Under the pieces are notes generated by a model that had not been told where the DNA came from, did no database searches, and saw nothing but the letters and a program-made list of their open reading frames with translations. DNA of 29,449 bases from Penium margaritaceum (Eukaryota > Streptophyta > Zygnematophyceae > Desmidiales > Peniaceae), in NCBI GenBank assembly GCA_023375785.1, contig SZWC01000085.1, forward strand, positions 77,117 through 106,565. The letters are read 5' to 3'. Of the stretch, positions 19,605 to 28,479 are shown piece after piece; position 1 is the first letter of the stretch; each line of letters starts with the position of its first letter. A program made the translations under genes and the position numbers.

Positions 19605-20215
19605 TGAGACGTTCAAGTTTTCCTTGGCTTCTGCAATTACAACCGGTGCTTCGTACTGGATTACACCCGAGTGTCAGCGCCTCTCTCTGGCCTCACTCAA
19701 TAACAAAACGAGGTGCTGTCGGGAGACAAGGGACAAGGAGCGTTCACCACTTTACGGAACGCTCTGACCTTGGCACCATCCCTACGATTGGCCAACCCAA
19801 CAATTGGCCATGTCATGGCTACGGACCCTTTCGGATCAAGCCATTGACGTAGTCCTCCTGCAAGACCATGGCAACAGAAAGAAACCAATCACATACATGT
19901 CTCAAAAGCTATGAGGACCGGAACTAAGCTAAACCGTACACAAAAGAAATGCTGCAAATCGTAAATGCATTAAAGGCATGGCGATGCTACCTTGAATGCT
20001 GTTGATGCATTGTACACACCAACCATCATGCTCTTAAACATTTGAAGGTGCAGCCAAACCTCAGTCGACGTAAAACCCGATGGATGGAGTTCCTTAAATC
20101 TGGGTTTGACTACAAAATTGAGTACCAGCTAGGCAAAATCAACCCGGCCGATGCACTCAGCCGCCAACCAGATATTATGGCTCAGGTAGCTACTCTATAA
20201 CTACAGCGAGATCCG
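19605..20215 (+). pseudogene. RNase H remnant, element II
   Basis: Around 19807 the sequence MATD keeps the active-site Asp of the ATDAS strand, but the frame shifts at once. LQDHGNRKKPITYMSQKL follows. The C-terminal part is well kept at 20020-20170: HHALKHLKVQPNLSRRKTRW, then MEFLKSGFDYKIEYQLGKIN and PADALSRQPD. This last motif closes RNase H in Ty3/gypsy elements. Confidence 0.82.
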
Positions 20216-21397
20216 TATCTCGAGCGGCTATTCACACGAGGATACAACCAGCATGGCAGAAATGACAAGGCAAATTTCTGGTACGACGCACCCAATTGGA
20301 GGCAATGATCCACTCACCAGGTGGCCATTCTCCTGAACAACAAACTTCGCCGTATGCTTCTCGAAGAATTCCACAACACCAATCCAGGTGGACACTTTGG
20401 AGATGACAAGACACTGAAGAAGCTGGCAAAACTACTGGTGGGACAAGATGCAATCAGACGTGGCCAACTTCTGCAAATCCTATGACAAGTGTCAGCGACA
20501 GAAATCCCTTCGCACACGGCCATCCGGACTGCTGCAACTGCTCCCCATTCCGATGGAACCATGTGCTCACATCTCCATAAAGTTTGTCACAGGATTACCA
20601 GTCACAACCAAGGGATATGGGATATCCTTGTGGTTGTCGATGGGCTCTCCAAAATGACCGATGTTATCCCGAAAACGACCACCGTCATCGCCAAAGAAAC
20701 ATTACAGCTGTTTCTAAAAAATGTCGTGCGGCTACACGGTGTTATGAGAACCATCACTAGTGACAAGGAAGGCCAATTCACCAGTTGGTTTTGGCATGAA
20801 CGTATGACTCGCTATGACAGTCAAATTCAACGACGTTTCATCCTCAAACCGACAGCCAAACAAAGTGGACCAACCAAAAGCTTGAACAACTTCTCCGAGC
20901 ACTATGCGAACCTCATGTGACAGATTGGGCACAAAAACGCCCGACCGCCAAAACCGCATATAACTTTCTAGTCTCCACTGCGAGGGGTAAAACTCCATTT
21001 GAAGTGGTGTATGGCAAACTCCTTGCCACAATTGTAGGACTACAAAGCAACATTCCCATGATTGATGTCCAACACTGCGACTTCTCCACCATAAACGAAG
21101 AAACACGTCAGATCCTTGCAAAGATGTAGGCAGCAATGAAACAAGCAGCAATCTGACACCGCATCGAGGATGTTTTCATCGCCGATGACAAAGTCCTTCT
21201 TAGCTCGGCCAACATCAAACTTCGTGAAGCCGACTTTTTGAAGCTCAAACCCCGGTGGTTGGGATCGTCTGAGATCGAGCGCATGCAAATCCCCCTGGTT
21301 ACGTGACTCAAACTCCCCAACACTATGCAAGTGCATCCGGCATTCCATATCAACATACTCAAGTACTATTAGATGTGGAGAGAACTTCCCAGGAAGA
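20216..21397 (+). pseudogene. Integrase remnant with lost catalytic residues, element II
   Basis: The HHCC finger is at about 20350-20510: GGHFGDDKTLKKLAKL and SYDKCQRQKS, with Tyr where the first Cys of the pair usually lies. At the first catalytic position ISIKFVTGLP has Lys instead of Asp. VVVDGLSKMTDV and TITSDKEGQFTSWFW keep the second Asp. The Glu position reads DSQTKWTNQ, with Lys for Glu. An open 70-residue stretch (20917-21129) contains TPFEVVYGKL. The C-terminal domain shows LLSSANIKL, MQVHPAFHINILKYY and then a stop before the Pro-rich spacer. Confidence 0.87.
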
Positions 21398-21637
21398 GAT
21401 GTCCCCCCCCCTCCTCCCATTCAAGTGGATGTGGACATAGAATACGTCATCAAGGACATCCTCGGTCATCGACAACGTTGCAAAATGATAGAATATCTTG
21501 TTGAGTGGTACGGCTACGACATAACGAATAACATCTATGAACCCTACGACAACCTCCGAGACGTCCATTACGTGATCAACTACTATTATCGCCGTCACCG
21601 GGCCACATCTGCACGCGAGGTTGGGCATCACGGCTAA
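21398..21637 (+). pseudogene. Chromodomain, element II (intact reading frame)
   Basis: After a C-run coding for prolines (PPPPPIQVDVD), a 70-residue open frame holds a full chromodomain: YVIKDILGHRQRC, KMIEYLVEWYGYD, then YEPYDNLRDVHYVI and a basic tail. The aromatic residues of the YLVEWYGY strand are present, consistent with a methyl-lysine-binding type, though the Trp of the WEP motif is Tyr. It ends about 12 bases before the LTR. It is the only chromodomain in the window without a stop. In life it would be the C-terminus of integrase. Confidence 0.88.
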
Positions 21638-21649
21638 CAGGAGGGGACG
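21636..21649 (+). promoter_or_regulatory. Polypurine tract of element II
   Basis: AACAGGAGGGGACG immediately precedes the TGTTTTGTACTAG start of the 3' LTR. It has an 8-base purine core (AGGAGGGG). Confidence 0.75.
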
Positions 21650-22177
21650 TGTTTTGTACTAGAAATACACGAGTCCCTCATCTTTTCAAGTGGGCATTTT
21701 TGTTGTTACACAAACAGCCCACCATGCGTCGAGACCCTGATTTTCACCCCAACGGCTTAAGGAATTTTGGCCAGCAACCCTCGCCCTCGAGTGAACCTTC
21801 CCAAACTTTCTGAAAACTGTGACCACTTTCGCGAATCCATCACAAAAGTGTCACCACCTTTTGGTTGACTTCTCGATGCACCAAGATGAATCTGGATTTA
21901 TAAAGATGCATCTCGTATTTCCATCGTTGATCCTTGAAGCCCCCCAAATTCTCGGCAAAGCTTCTTGAATCCGACGACTCACAATGCGACTCCCTACACG
22001 TTGCTCAACAATCAACACAACAACCTCGACTATGTCTCATTTGTAACTCTCAACACTTGTATACAAATGTCTACGCATTTTGAATTTCCATCAAAGTACA
22101 CTTACCGCTAACTATGAATTTCTCTAGTGTTCTACATAGTGTTCTGCCTCTTAACTTCTACCCAATCACCATCTACG
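21650..22177 (+). repeat. 3' LTR of element II, last ~16 bases missing
   Basis: 528 bp starting TGTTTTGTACTAG and aligning with both neighbouring LTRs. It stops at CATCTACG, where its relatives continue to CATAACA. The next base starts the TGTTACGTATG of element III's LTR. Confidence 0.88.
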
Positions 22178-22716
22178 TGTTACGTATGAGACGTTCACGA
22201 GTCCCTAATCTTTCTTAGTAGGCATTTCTGTTGTTACAAAAACAGTCCATTGCGTCACAAGACCACGATATTCACTATGTCGTTTGAGTGCAAACCCGCC
22301 AATTGCCCCCGTCCTTAGCGAGTCTTCCTAACTCTTCTCACATACTCTCGCAAATACACAACAGAAGTATCACGACCTTTTGGTCAGCTTCTCGATGCAT
22401 CGAGACAAACATAGATTTATACAGATGAATCTCACATCTTCATCGTCAGTTTTTGAAGTCCCCTGACTTCTCGACCTTCTTGAATCTGACCACTTAGGAC
22501 ACGTCTCTGCAGGCATTGCTGGACAATCGACCTAACAACCCCGTCTAGGTCTCATTTGTAATTCGACACTTGAATATATATGTTTGATCCTTTTGACACT
22601 TGTCATCGAAATACACTTGCCGCTAACTATACAATGCTCAAGTGTACTGAATTCCAGTTCGTGTTCTTCCTTGCAACTTCTACATGTTCACCATCTACGC
22701 TCCATTCGGCATAACA
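22178..22716 (+). repeat. 5' LTR of element III
   Basis: 539 bp, TGTTACGTATG to CATAACA, directly abutting the 3' LTR of element II on its left and the PBS on its right. The tandem LTR-LTR arrangement can be mistaken for a single long repeat. The repeated CACGAGTCCCTAATCTT at about 16325 and 22197 helps set the boundaries. Confidence 0.9.
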
Positions 22717-22717
22717 C

Positions 22718-22730
22718 TTGGCATCAAAGC
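22718..22730 (+). promoter_or_regulatory. Primer binding site of element III
   Basis: TTGGCATCAAAGC one base after the LTR resembles TGGTATCAGAGC with three substitutions, the same initiator tRNA-Met type as in the other elements. Confidence 0.72.
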
Positions 22731-22862
22731 GTAGTGATATAAGAGAGGAATCCAAATACTATACCCATCCGGAAGACTTTCCTGCACAAGCCGTGAGCGC
22801 ATCTCGCACATCAAGATTTCGCTGACTTCGTGACTACGATGTGAGGCAAACAAGCACAACCA

Positions 22863-23912
22863 ATGAGCAGTAGCAGGTCTTCGGCGACAAACTTGGCAAT
22901 GGAGGAGCAGAACGTGAACCTTGAAGCGACACCGAATACTGGCATGGCAGGCTATACGGCAGCTGGACCAACCCCTACGGCTTCGACAACCAATCCGGCC
23001 GCGGACCCAACAGCCCTAAACCAATCACCCCTACAAACAGCCTCAACGTCGACAGCAGGGATGACATGTGGGATTGGATGAGAGGCTTGGATCAACAAGG
23101 AAGTGGCAAACTGGATCCACACTCTCAAAGGGATGAACAGTCACCTGCTAGAACAAATCAACGTCATGACAAAATATCTTCTCAATGCAAGCACATGAGA
23201 AGCAGTGCATGTTGACAGAATTTCCCAACTCTAGAGTGAACCCAAAAACTATCCAACTCCACCGGAACCGTTCGATCCTACAAACTCGAAGGGACCGACG
23301 GTTCAGATGTGGCTGGCGAGATTGGAGGTGTAATTCACCGCTACTAGGGTCAACGGCGTTGAAAAGAAAACTGACCTTCCAGACGCGCTTTTTCGAGGCA
23401 CGGCGCTACGTTGGTGGTCTGATCTAAAGGCCATCCAACAGCAACAGGAGACCAGTGGATTATCATCAACAGCCAAGGGCGCCCGTCTCATATCACTAAC
23501 TGCACGTGCTCTACCCTTGGAGCAGATCAACCCACATTGGCAAGACGCACTAACGCCACCAACCGATTAGAGCAATTCATCGTGTGCAGTGCTTGCATAT
23601 TTTGGACAACTGAACAAAACATCCAACGCACAATACAAACTCTAGCTTCTCCGCCAACCATCCTACGTGGCAGAGTAGTTGTGGAGATTATGCGAGATCA
23701 TCGCCGGAGCAGACATCGCCCCTTACAAACTTAGTTTTCACTACAACAACGGCCTCATGTGAGAAATCCGACGAGTAATCACCATTTTTGACATCCAAAA
23801 TGACTTGCCGTGAATGATTGTAATTGTTGGAAGATCTACAACGTCGACTACAATACTCGGATCCAATACCTGCTACGACCACGATGATATTGAGCGCATT
23901 GCTCACAACTTT
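22863..23912 (+). pseudogene. Gag remnant, element III
   Basis: The first 72-residue open part is Ala/Thr/Pro-rich (EEQNVNLEATPNTGMAGYTA). Frameshifted pieces then give a helical LKGMNSHLLEQI segment, PPEPFD, and PTVQMWLARLEV at about 23297. The core GTALRWWSDLKAIQ lies at about 23400, and LEQINPHWQDALTPPTD at about 23520. The zinc knuckle at 23871-23912 reads CYDHDDIERIAHNF, keeping only the first Cys of the four ligands in place. The order matches element II. Confidence 0.82.
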
Positions 23913-24018
23913 CAGAGCAAGCAGTAGGCCAAAAAGTGGGGGGAAGCAGCGAAATCAATACAGGAAACAACAAAGGACAGAAGTGAAATGAGGAAGTCTT
24001 GTCCATGAGAAGTGATCC

Positions 24019-24480
24019 GTGCCAAATGATTGCCCATCTGAATGGCCTACATTGCCGCAATGGGATTCTGGGATCGCAAAGTTCGACGAGAGGTACGAGG
24101 ATGACCAACCAGTAATTCTGCTAAAAGTTCAACCTGGAGGATGCAATAGTCGTAGAACGGTACCGACACTATTGGATGGGGGAGCTTCACACAGCTTTGT
24201 GAGAAACAACATGGTTCGTAAACTAGGTTTGCAGACTCAACCAGGGGTGTTTGAAGAAAAAACCGTTGACGGAAGATTGCAATACGGAGACTCCAAGAAC
24301 CGCTCCAACTACAAGTGGGAGATCTACGGGATGTAACCGTCTGGAGGGCTTATCCAATGAGCGATCAAACAATCATCCTCGGGCGATGTTTGTTGTACCG
24401 CAACAATCCGTAGGTTGACAAGAACAGCGCCGATGTCTATGTGGAAATTGGCGGCACCAAACGAAAACTTCGACATATGG
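24019..24480 (+). pseudogene. Aspartic protease remnant with intact active site, element III
   Basis: A 105-residue open frame (24019-24336) starts with FDERYEDDQPVILLKVQPGG. It reaches LLDGGASHSFVRNN, with the catalytic Asp at 24175-24177, then LGLQTQPGVFEEKT. After a frameshift, QTIILGRC at about 24366 matches the IILGRDF motif. Of the four protease copies this one has the longest unbroken stretch around the active site. Confidence 0.85.
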
Positions 24481-24559
24481 GACAGAAGCCGACAACGGAA
24501 GCAACGGAGGTAGAAGCAGCAGAGGAAGCCACGGTAGTCAAGAAGCGATAACCTTTGCA

Positions 24560-24952
24560 ACTGATACTGCTCAGTATAGCCAAGACCTGTATATGATGAG
24601 GAGCTCGTGCATGGCTCATAGATCTCAAGCCAAAGGAAAAAGTGAAAGTGGCAGCAGCTGACTCAACACCCTCAATGGCCTCATCAGCCTTGTCGACATC
24701 CACAAAGTTTTTGATGGAACCCGAAGAGTTTGCATTGCTCATCCAAGAGTTTGCAATGCTCATCCAAGAGTTTGCAAACGTCTTCCTAGACGAACTCCCA
24801 AGAACCCTACCTCCTCAACGAGACATGGACCATAGCACCGAACTGAAGCGGGACAAAACACCTACAGTTCAAGGGGCTTATCGGGTAAATGATCAAGAGC
24901 TGATCAAGCTGGAAAAGCAGCTCAAACAAATGCTCGGCTAGGGGCTCATCCG
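24560..24952 (+). pseudogene. PR-RT linker and start of RT, element III
   Basis: GARAWLIDLKPKEKVKVAAA matches the linker pattern of the other elements. A 99-residue open frame (24642-24941) then has a short internal tandem duplication (the LLIQEFA / MLIQEFA repeat at about 24736-24777), followed by FLDELPRTLPPQRDMDH and an EL.KLEKQLKQMLG helix. A TAG stop stands where CAG (Gln) is found in element I. RT is cut at 24952 by the MITE. Confidence 0.82.
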
Positions 24953-25287
24953 TAAGGGTGCACACCGGGTAAGATTCCCGGATCCCAGGTTGGATTCGGA
25001 TTCACGAATCCGAATCCAGGTTTGGCTTTGATTCACGAATCCGAATCTGGATTCGTGAATCCGTAAGATTCACGAATCTTTTCCGAATCCTATGGGTGAT
25101 GGCAGGTAAAAATCCTCTAATCTGCCACATAAATCCCTGTTTTCCATGTTGAAAAAATAGGAAAAGGATCTCCGAATCCCGAATCGAATCCTCATGAAGG
25201 ATTTGGATCCCCGAATCCGAATCTTTATCCGGGTTCATGAATCTTATTCACGAATCCTAGGATTTGGTGTGCAGCCTTACTCATCCG
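24945..25287. repeat. 8-bp target-site duplication flanking the MITE
   Basis: CTCATCCG occurs at 24945-24952 and again at 25280-25287, directly outside the terminal inverted repeats. Removing the insert and one copy leaves an RT sequence continuous with the family pattern, so this is a true insertion scar. Confidence 0.93.
24953..25279. mobile_element. hAT-like MITE, 327 bp, inside RT of element III
   Basis: Starts TAAGGGTGCACACC and ends GGTGTGCAGCCTTA, which are inverted repeats matching at 13 of 14 positions. It is flanked by a perfect 8-bp duplication. An 8-bp duplication with short TA/CA-GGG-type ends is the signature of hAT transposons; the size and lack of coding sequence make it a MITE. 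Its interior has at least five copies of GATTCACGAATC or its complement GATTCGTGAATC (at about 24999, 25030, 25050, 25068 and 25245) with CCGAATC spacers, so much of it can fold into hairpins. The middle 25090-25170 is AT-rich and unique. Orientation is arbitrary. Confidence 0.92.
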
Positions 25288-25880
25288 CCCATCCACGTTA
25301 CCGTATGCAGCACCGGTATTGTTTGTAAAAAGAAAATTGGTGAGATGCGGATGTGCGTGGACTATCGGGCGTTGAACGACACTACCATCAAGAACCACTA
25401 CCCTCTTTCCCAAGCCGACTCACTTTTTGACAAACCTCGAGGAGCTTGAGTTTTCAGCAAAATCGACTTGCATAGGGACTATCACGAAATACGCATGGCG
25501 GACGCCGACATCAAGAAGACGAAGTTCCAAACTTGCTATGGGCATTTCAAATCCACGATAATGCCATTTGGAATAACAAATGCTCCAACAACATTCATGG
25601 TGGCAATGGACAACATTTTTCGACCATACCTCGACGATATTGTCGTGCTCTGCCTCAATGACATTCCGGTGAACAGCTGCATCCCGGAGGAGCACGATGG
25701 ACATCTCCATAAAGGTTCTCGAGGTTTTACAAGGAGAGAATTCTTTTTACAAACTCTCAAATTGCGACTTCGGTCTCTTATCGATCGAGTTCTTTGGCGA
25801 CATCATGAACGGTGGACTGGTCACTACACATCTGAGAAAAGTGGTAGCAGTCGCTGATTGGCCAAAGCGACCAACTTTTG
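25280..25880 (+). pseudogene. Reverse transcriptase remnant with intact YLDD, element III
   Basis: The RT frame resumes at the MITE edge, giving [20 protein letters not shown] at about 25345-25404. A stop follows, then SKIDLHRDYHEIRM, KKTKFQTCYGHFKSTIMPFG and TFMVAMDNIFRPYLDD. The catalytic YLDD is intact at 25627-25638, followed by IVVLCLNDIPVNSC. The open stretch 25468-25857 is 129 residues, the longest single RT piece in the window. Confidence 0.9.
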
Positions 25881-26455
25881 AGAGATTTGAGTTTTCCCCG
25901 GCTTCTGCAATTACTAGCGCCAATTTACACAGGATTACGCTCGGGTGTTTGCGCCTCTTTCCCACCTCACTCAAAAAGAAAACGAGTGGCGGTGGGGAGA
26001 TAACAAACAAGAAGCGTTCACCGCTTTACGGGACTCTCTAACCTCGACTCCAGTCCTATGATTCGCCGATCCCACGGTCGAATACGTCGTGGCCACAGAT
26101 GCTACAGACACATCCATTGGCGCAGTCCTCGTGCAAGACCACGGCAACAGCAAGCAACCGGTTGCCTACATGTCTCGTAAACTGTGAGGACCAAAACTCA
26201 ACTATGTCGGACAGGAGAAAGAATTGATGGCGGTCACACATACACTCAAGATATGGCTGTGTTACCTGGAGTGCCGCCGATGCATCATACGCATTGACCA
26301 CCATGCGCTGAAGTACCTGAAATCGTAGCCGAATCTTAGGCAACGTCAAACCCGATGGATGGAGTTCCTTGAATCCAGGTTAGACTATGACGTCGAGAAC
26401 CGGCCAGGAAGAATCAATCCGGCGGACACGCTATGCCATCGCCTACATTGAATGG
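25881..26455 (+). pseudogene. RNase H remnant, element III
   Basis: VVATDATDTSIGAVLVQDHG at about 26088-26147 contains the active-site Asp and the strand that follows. QPVAYMSRKL, a TGA stop, then KELMAVTHTLKIW and DHHALKYLKS follow. The ending RPGRINPADTL at about 26402-26435 matches PADALS of the family. It covers nearly the whole domain with only three or four stops, the best RNase H copy here. Confidence 0.87.
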
Positions 26456-27618
26456 CTGAGGTCGCAACACAACAGCTGCAGCGGAACCCATATCACAAGC
26501 GGCTGTTCAAACGAGGCTCTGACCGAAACGACTGATACGACAAGGCAAAATTCTGGTCTGACGCACCCTATTGGCGACGGCTGTTTACTCGCCAAGTAAT
26601 CATTCTCCTTAACTAGGAACTCTGTCGTATGCTGCTCGAAGAATGCCACGACATGGGAGAAGGTGGAAACTTTGGAGGGGACAAGACGCTAAAGAAGCTA
26701 GTGAAAATCTATTCGTGGGACAAAATGCAATCCAACGTGGCTGACTTCCACAAGTCCTACGACACATGTCAGCGACAAAAATCCCATCGCAAATGGCCAC
26801 CAGAACTCTGCAACCACTCCCTATTCCGACGGAAGCGTGGACCGATATCTCTATTGACTTCGTCACGAGATTACCAGTTGCTCCGGAGGGATATGATGCA
26901 ATCCTCTTGGTCCTCAAGAGGTTTTAAAAATGTCCCATTTCATTCTGACAACGACCACCATCACCGTCAACGGATTAGTGTGGCTAATTGTAAACAACAT
27001 TGTGTAGCTACACGGCGTGCCAAGAACCATCACGAGCGACAGAGACGATTGATTCACCAGCCATTTCTGGCATGAGCTAATGGCTCGCTACGGCAGCAGA
27101 ATTTGGCTTTTGACGGCATTTCATCCTAAAACCGATGGACAAACCGAGCAGACCAATCAGATGCTCAAACAGCTTCTCCAAACACTATGCGACCCTCGCA
27201 GGAGAAACTGAGCACAAAAGCTTCCGACCGCCAAAACCGCATATGATTCGGCAGTTTCCACCGCAATAGGTCATAATATGTTTGAAGTGGTGTATGGCAA
27301 ACTTCCTGCCACACTAGCCAGACTTCAAAGTCATAGAAACATCCTCGCAGGTCGACATTCAATGCCAAGCCTTCACCACCATCTGGGAGGAAACACCACA
27401 AACCCTTGCAAAAACACAAGCAGCAAAAATGCGAGGAGTTGACGGATATCGCAGCTACGACATATGCATCGTTGGCGACAGTCCTTCTCAGCTCGGCAAG
27501 CATCAAACTCCCCAAAGCCAACTGTTCGAAGCTCAAACCTCGGTGGTTGGGACCGTTTTAGACCAAACGCATGCAAACCCCTACAGTTGCACGACTCAAA
27601 CTCCCCGACACTATGCAA
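26456..27618 (+). pseudogene. Integrase remnant, truncated in its C-terminal domain, element III
   Basis: The HHCC finger lies at about 26630-26785: LLEECHDMGEGGNFGGDKT, with Asn for the second His, and DFHKSYDTCQRQKS. The core has ISIDFVTRLP at about 26850 (first Asp), TITSDRDD at about 27030 (second Asp) and TAFHPKTDGQTEQTNQ at about 27115 (Glu), so the DDE triad is complete. TAYDSAVSTA and EVVYGKLPATLARLQS follow. The C-terminal domain reads IKLPKANCSKLKPRWLGPF in a shifted frame, then LKLPDTMQ, and homology ends at 27618. Confidence 0.87.
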
Positions 27619-27974
27619 CGTCTGTCATAAAACCGGCCCAGAAACACTGTGTTGGCCGTAACTTGCGCAGGCAAATCAGAATGCTACACCGTCTGAACCT
27701 AAACGTGCAAGATCGTAGACCGGACGCTATGGCTCATCACATACATGCATCCGGCATCAGACGGTGGACACATATTGTAAAACATGCAAATCAGGCCCAT
27801 GGCTAGTCCACCGATGAAATCCTATAGGCTGTAGAAAAACTGCAAAAGGTCCGAGACAGCATCCACGACGCTGAGGCAGTCGTCGGTTAGATTCAAGTGG
27901 GTGTTCCACCACCTACCGATGCGCCGATGCCTCCTGGGTCAGCAACGGGGATCATGTCATCGCGCTATCCGGTA
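27619..27974 (+). other. Possible integrase C-terminal fragment of another gypsy lineage
   Basis: Sequence after the break in element III does not match the chromoviruses in this window. At about 27825-27885 a frame reads AVEKLQKVRDSIHDAEAVV, which resembles the helix before the SH3-like C-terminal domain of other gypsy integrases. ASWVSNGDHVIAL at about 27927-27965 resembles the ...F..GD.VLL motif that follows that helix. The spacing is plausible but the two are in different frames with a stop between them. Confidence 0.35.
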
Positions 27975-28314
27975 CCGCTGCTCTCCTGGCCGTTGCTCAT
28001 GACGGGTGGAAGCCACACACACCAACAGTACAGACGTAGCCCGCTGAGGGAAGTAATAGGCGTTGATTAGATGATCGACGCCTCGGAGGTTGTCGTGAGT
28101 TCCAAGTTTTTGTGCCCGGAGTGACAGCCGTACCACTTAACAAGATTTTTTGTTGTTTTGCCTCATCGCCGATTGCTAAGGATTTCCTCGATAACGTATA
28201 CCATATCTTCGTCCACTTGAACATGAGGCGGAGGAGGGACATCTATGCAGGGGTAGTTCTCTCCAGGATCTCGGTACTGATTGAGTCTACTAACGTCGAA
28301 CATCAGATGAACTG
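27975..28314 (-). pseudogene. Chromovirus integrase tail and chromodomain, minus strand (inverted 3' end)
   Basis: On the minus strand from 28314 downward the frame reads VHLMFDVSRLNQYRDP, then DVPPPPHVQVDED, then YVIEEILSNRR, a stop, and NLVKWYGCH. This is the VHP.FH.S.LK.Y block, the Pro-rich spacer and the chromodomain in the right order. The STPITSLSGLR tail resembles the end of element I. It begins at the residue following the last one kept by element III. No 3' LTR follows it below 27975. Confidence 0.82.
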
Positions 28315-28479
28315 AAACTTTGCCTTGTGTCTCCTAGCCAAACTCTTGTCATCATGTGTACGACCTGTGACTGTTGTCACTGCCTAACTAAGCACTGACG
28401 CCTACTCAGCAACTGTGTTTCTACATTGTTTCACGCATCTTCTCTTGGAATCGGAGCAATCGAGCCACAGCTCATTGTG
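28315..28479. other. Short unassigned interval
   Basis: No convincing similarity to the chromoviruses or to the triplet repeat that follows. Confidence 0.4.

Larger units (their letters stand above)
16307..22177 (+). mobile_element. Element II: full-architecture chromovirus, plus strand, catalytically dead
   Basis: 5.87 kb with 5' LTR, PBS, gag, protease, linker, RT, RNase H, integrase, chromodomain, PPT and 3' LTR, all in the order of Ty3/gypsy chromoviruses. The two LTRs differ at many positions and by an indel near their start, so it is old. Catalytic positions are changed in protease (Asp to Val), RT (YLDD to YLDN) and integrase (first Asp to Lys, Glu to Lys). The 3' LTR lacks its last ~16 bases because element III's LTR begins there. 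Confidence 0.92.
22178..27618 (+). mobile_element. Element III: chromovirus with 5' LTR, 3' end lost or rearranged, plus strand
   Basis: It has 5' LTR, PBS, gag, protease, linker, RT, RNase H and integrase, and breaks off at about 27618 inside the integrase C-terminal domain, with no chromodomain or 3' LTR on this strand. A hAT-like MITE (24953-25279) splits RT. It is the least damaged in catalytic terms: DGGASH in protease, YLDD in RT, TDATD in RNase H, and all three acidic residues in integrase remain. Stops and shifts still make it non-functional. Confidence 0.88.

Noticed and set aside
20350-20510. Tyr in place of Cys in the integrase finger of II as a private inactivating change
   Set aside because: Element III has the same Tyr (SYDTCQRQK), so it is either ancestral or family-typical.
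16300-22720. Interpreting the three neighbouring LTRs as one long element with extra LTRs
   Set aside because: Each internal region has its own PBS after an LTR and a full gag-pol order, so they are separate elements.
24953-25279. Repeated GATTCACGAATC units taken as a CRISPR-like array or satellite
   Set aside because: Spacing is irregular, units occur in both orientations, and the whole is bounded by inverted ends and an 8-bp duplication, which fits a MITE.
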